Assembly (NCBI GenBank): GCA_028716025.1
Contig: JAQUQP010000124.1
Span: 1-6,028, forward strand
Length of the DNA: 6,028 nucleotides
Direction: 5' to 3'
DNA from: a bacterium
GTDB lineage: Bacteria > UBA6262
The notes under the pieces: model-generated
What the model was told of the DNA's origin: nothing
The model's database searches: none
The model's input: the letters and a program-made list of their open reading frames with translations, nothing else
Program-made: the position numbers and the translations under genes
Shown: in pieces, positions 5,333 through 6,028 of the stretch
Position numbering within the stretch: the stretch's first letter is position 1
Layout: every line of letters begins with the position of its first letter

Positions 5333-6028
5333 ATGGAGCTATTCAAATTCCTGAGTTATGGTTTTATGCAGCGGGCTTTTATTGCTGGTTCGTTTATCGC
5401 GGCATTGTGCGCTATATTGGGAGTATTCTTAGTATTACGCCGTCTTTCCTTGATCGGCGACGGTTTATCGCATGTGACCTTTGGTGCCTTGGCTTTAGGG
5501 CTGGTCTTTAATGTTACTCCTGTATATATCGCTTTACCTTTAGTCGTTCTTAGCTCTTTAGGGATCATGAAGCTGACCGATGCCCAACACATTTACGGTG
5601 ATGCAGCTATCGGTATTGTTTCGGCGCTGGGGATCGCCATTGGTATCCTTTTGGTGAGTATCACCAAAGGATTTAATATTGACCTATTCAGTTACCTGTT
5701 TGGCAATATCCTGGCGATCAGTAAAACTGAAGTGGGGATGTCCATAGCCCTGGCGGCGGCGGTTATTAGTATCGTAGTTTTGTTTTATTATGACCTGGTG
5801 GCTGTCACTTTTGACGAAGAGTGTGCCCAGGCTGAAGGTATAAACACCGCGGCGATCAATAAAATACTTGTCATCTTAACGGCGGTGACCGTGGTGCTAG
5901 CCATGAAAGTGGTAGGAATTATGCTGGTGTCGGCTTTACTGATAGTGCCTACTGTTACCGCTTTGCAAATAGCTAAAGGTTTTAAAATGACTTTACTGGT
6001 GGCAGTGATAGCGGCAGTACTTTCGGTC
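5333..6028 (+). CDS. znuB: Zinc ABC transporter permease (3' end outside window)
   Basis: The first 232 codons of an ABC-3 family (ZnuB/MntB/AdcB-like) inner-membrane permease, open to the last base of the window; family members are usually about 260-290 residues, so a few dozen residues are missing. Translation from ATG 5333 gives MELFKFLSYGFMQRAFIAGS, a typical N-terminus of the family. LRRLSLIGDGLSHVTFGALALG (35-56) and the YLFGNILAIS segment (121-130) are family hallmarks, and FDEECAQAEGI (160-170) is the conserved cytoplasmic loop thought to contact the ATPase. Hydrophobic stretches at about 13-35, 50-77, 92-110, 134-158, 175-204 and 217 onward form the membrane domain. The gene follows the ATPase gene after 56 bp on the same strand. 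It completes the binding protein-ATPase-permease set and shows no frameshift in the visible part. Confidence 0.92.
   Translation, partial: MELFKFLSYGFMQRAFIAGSFIAALCAILGVFLVLRRLSLIGDGLSHVTFGALALGLVFNVTPVYIALPLVVLSSLGIMKLTDAQHIYGDAAIGIVSALGIAIGILLVSITKGFNIDLFSYLFGNILAISKTEVGMSIALAAAVISIVVLFYYDLVAVTFDEECAQAEGINTAAINKILVILTAVTVVLAMKVVGIMLVSALLIVPTVTALQIAKGFKMTLLVAVIAAVLSV

Noticed and set aside
5110..5511. 133-codon open frame on the + strand spanning the ATPase/permease junction
   Set aside because: It overlaps both real genes in another frame and has no family features. The permease frame from 5333 explains this DNA.

Overview
This window looks like a chromosomal segment from a diderm (Gram-negative type) bacterium. 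Three observations support this: a small signal-peptide protein with amphipathic beta-strand texture resembling an outer-membrane barrel, a metal-binding protein whose signal peptide has no lipobox cysteine (so probably soluble in a periplasm), and several secreted products. All genes lie on the + strand. Composition is moderate in GC, and starts are mixed (ATG, GTG, TTG), each preceded by a recognisable Shine-Dalgarno sequence. The gene mix resembles poorly cultured diderm lineages such as Omnitrophota, but nothing seen here fixes the taxonomy.

Region 1 (1-531) is the C-terminal part of a glycerol kinase that begins before the window. Region 2 (532-732) has no gene. It holds a degenerate tandem repeat with a period of about 16 bp, starting right after the glpK stop, plus two inverted copies near its right end that could fold back on the array. 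Region 3 (733-1949) carries a membrane methyltransferase of the isoprenylcysteine carboxyl methyltransferase (ICMT/PEMT) superfamily with a TTG start, and, 11 bp later, a zinc-dependent nucleoside/guanine deaminase.

Region 4 (2027-6028) is a compact run of five genes that reads as an operon: a small predicted outer-membrane beta-barrel protein, a secreted GH26-like glycoside hydrolase, and a ZnuA/AdcA-type zinc-binding protein, ZnuC-type ATPase and ZnuB-type permease, the last cut by the window end. Spacings are 11 bp, 12 bp, a 10-bp overlap, and 56 bp. A plausible sigma70-like promoter lies in the AT-rich gap before the barrel gene. The transporter works as a unit: the binding protein captures zinc in the periplasm, the permease passes it through the inner membrane, and the ATPase drives the cycle.

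The core annotations are ordinary. The less expected points are the 16-bp repeat array, the coupling of a barrel protein and a GH26-like enzyme to a zinc importer, and an apparent histidine at the usual acidic fourth metal-ligand position of the binding protein. No RNA gene, CRISPR array, insertion sequence or clear strong terminator was found by eye.
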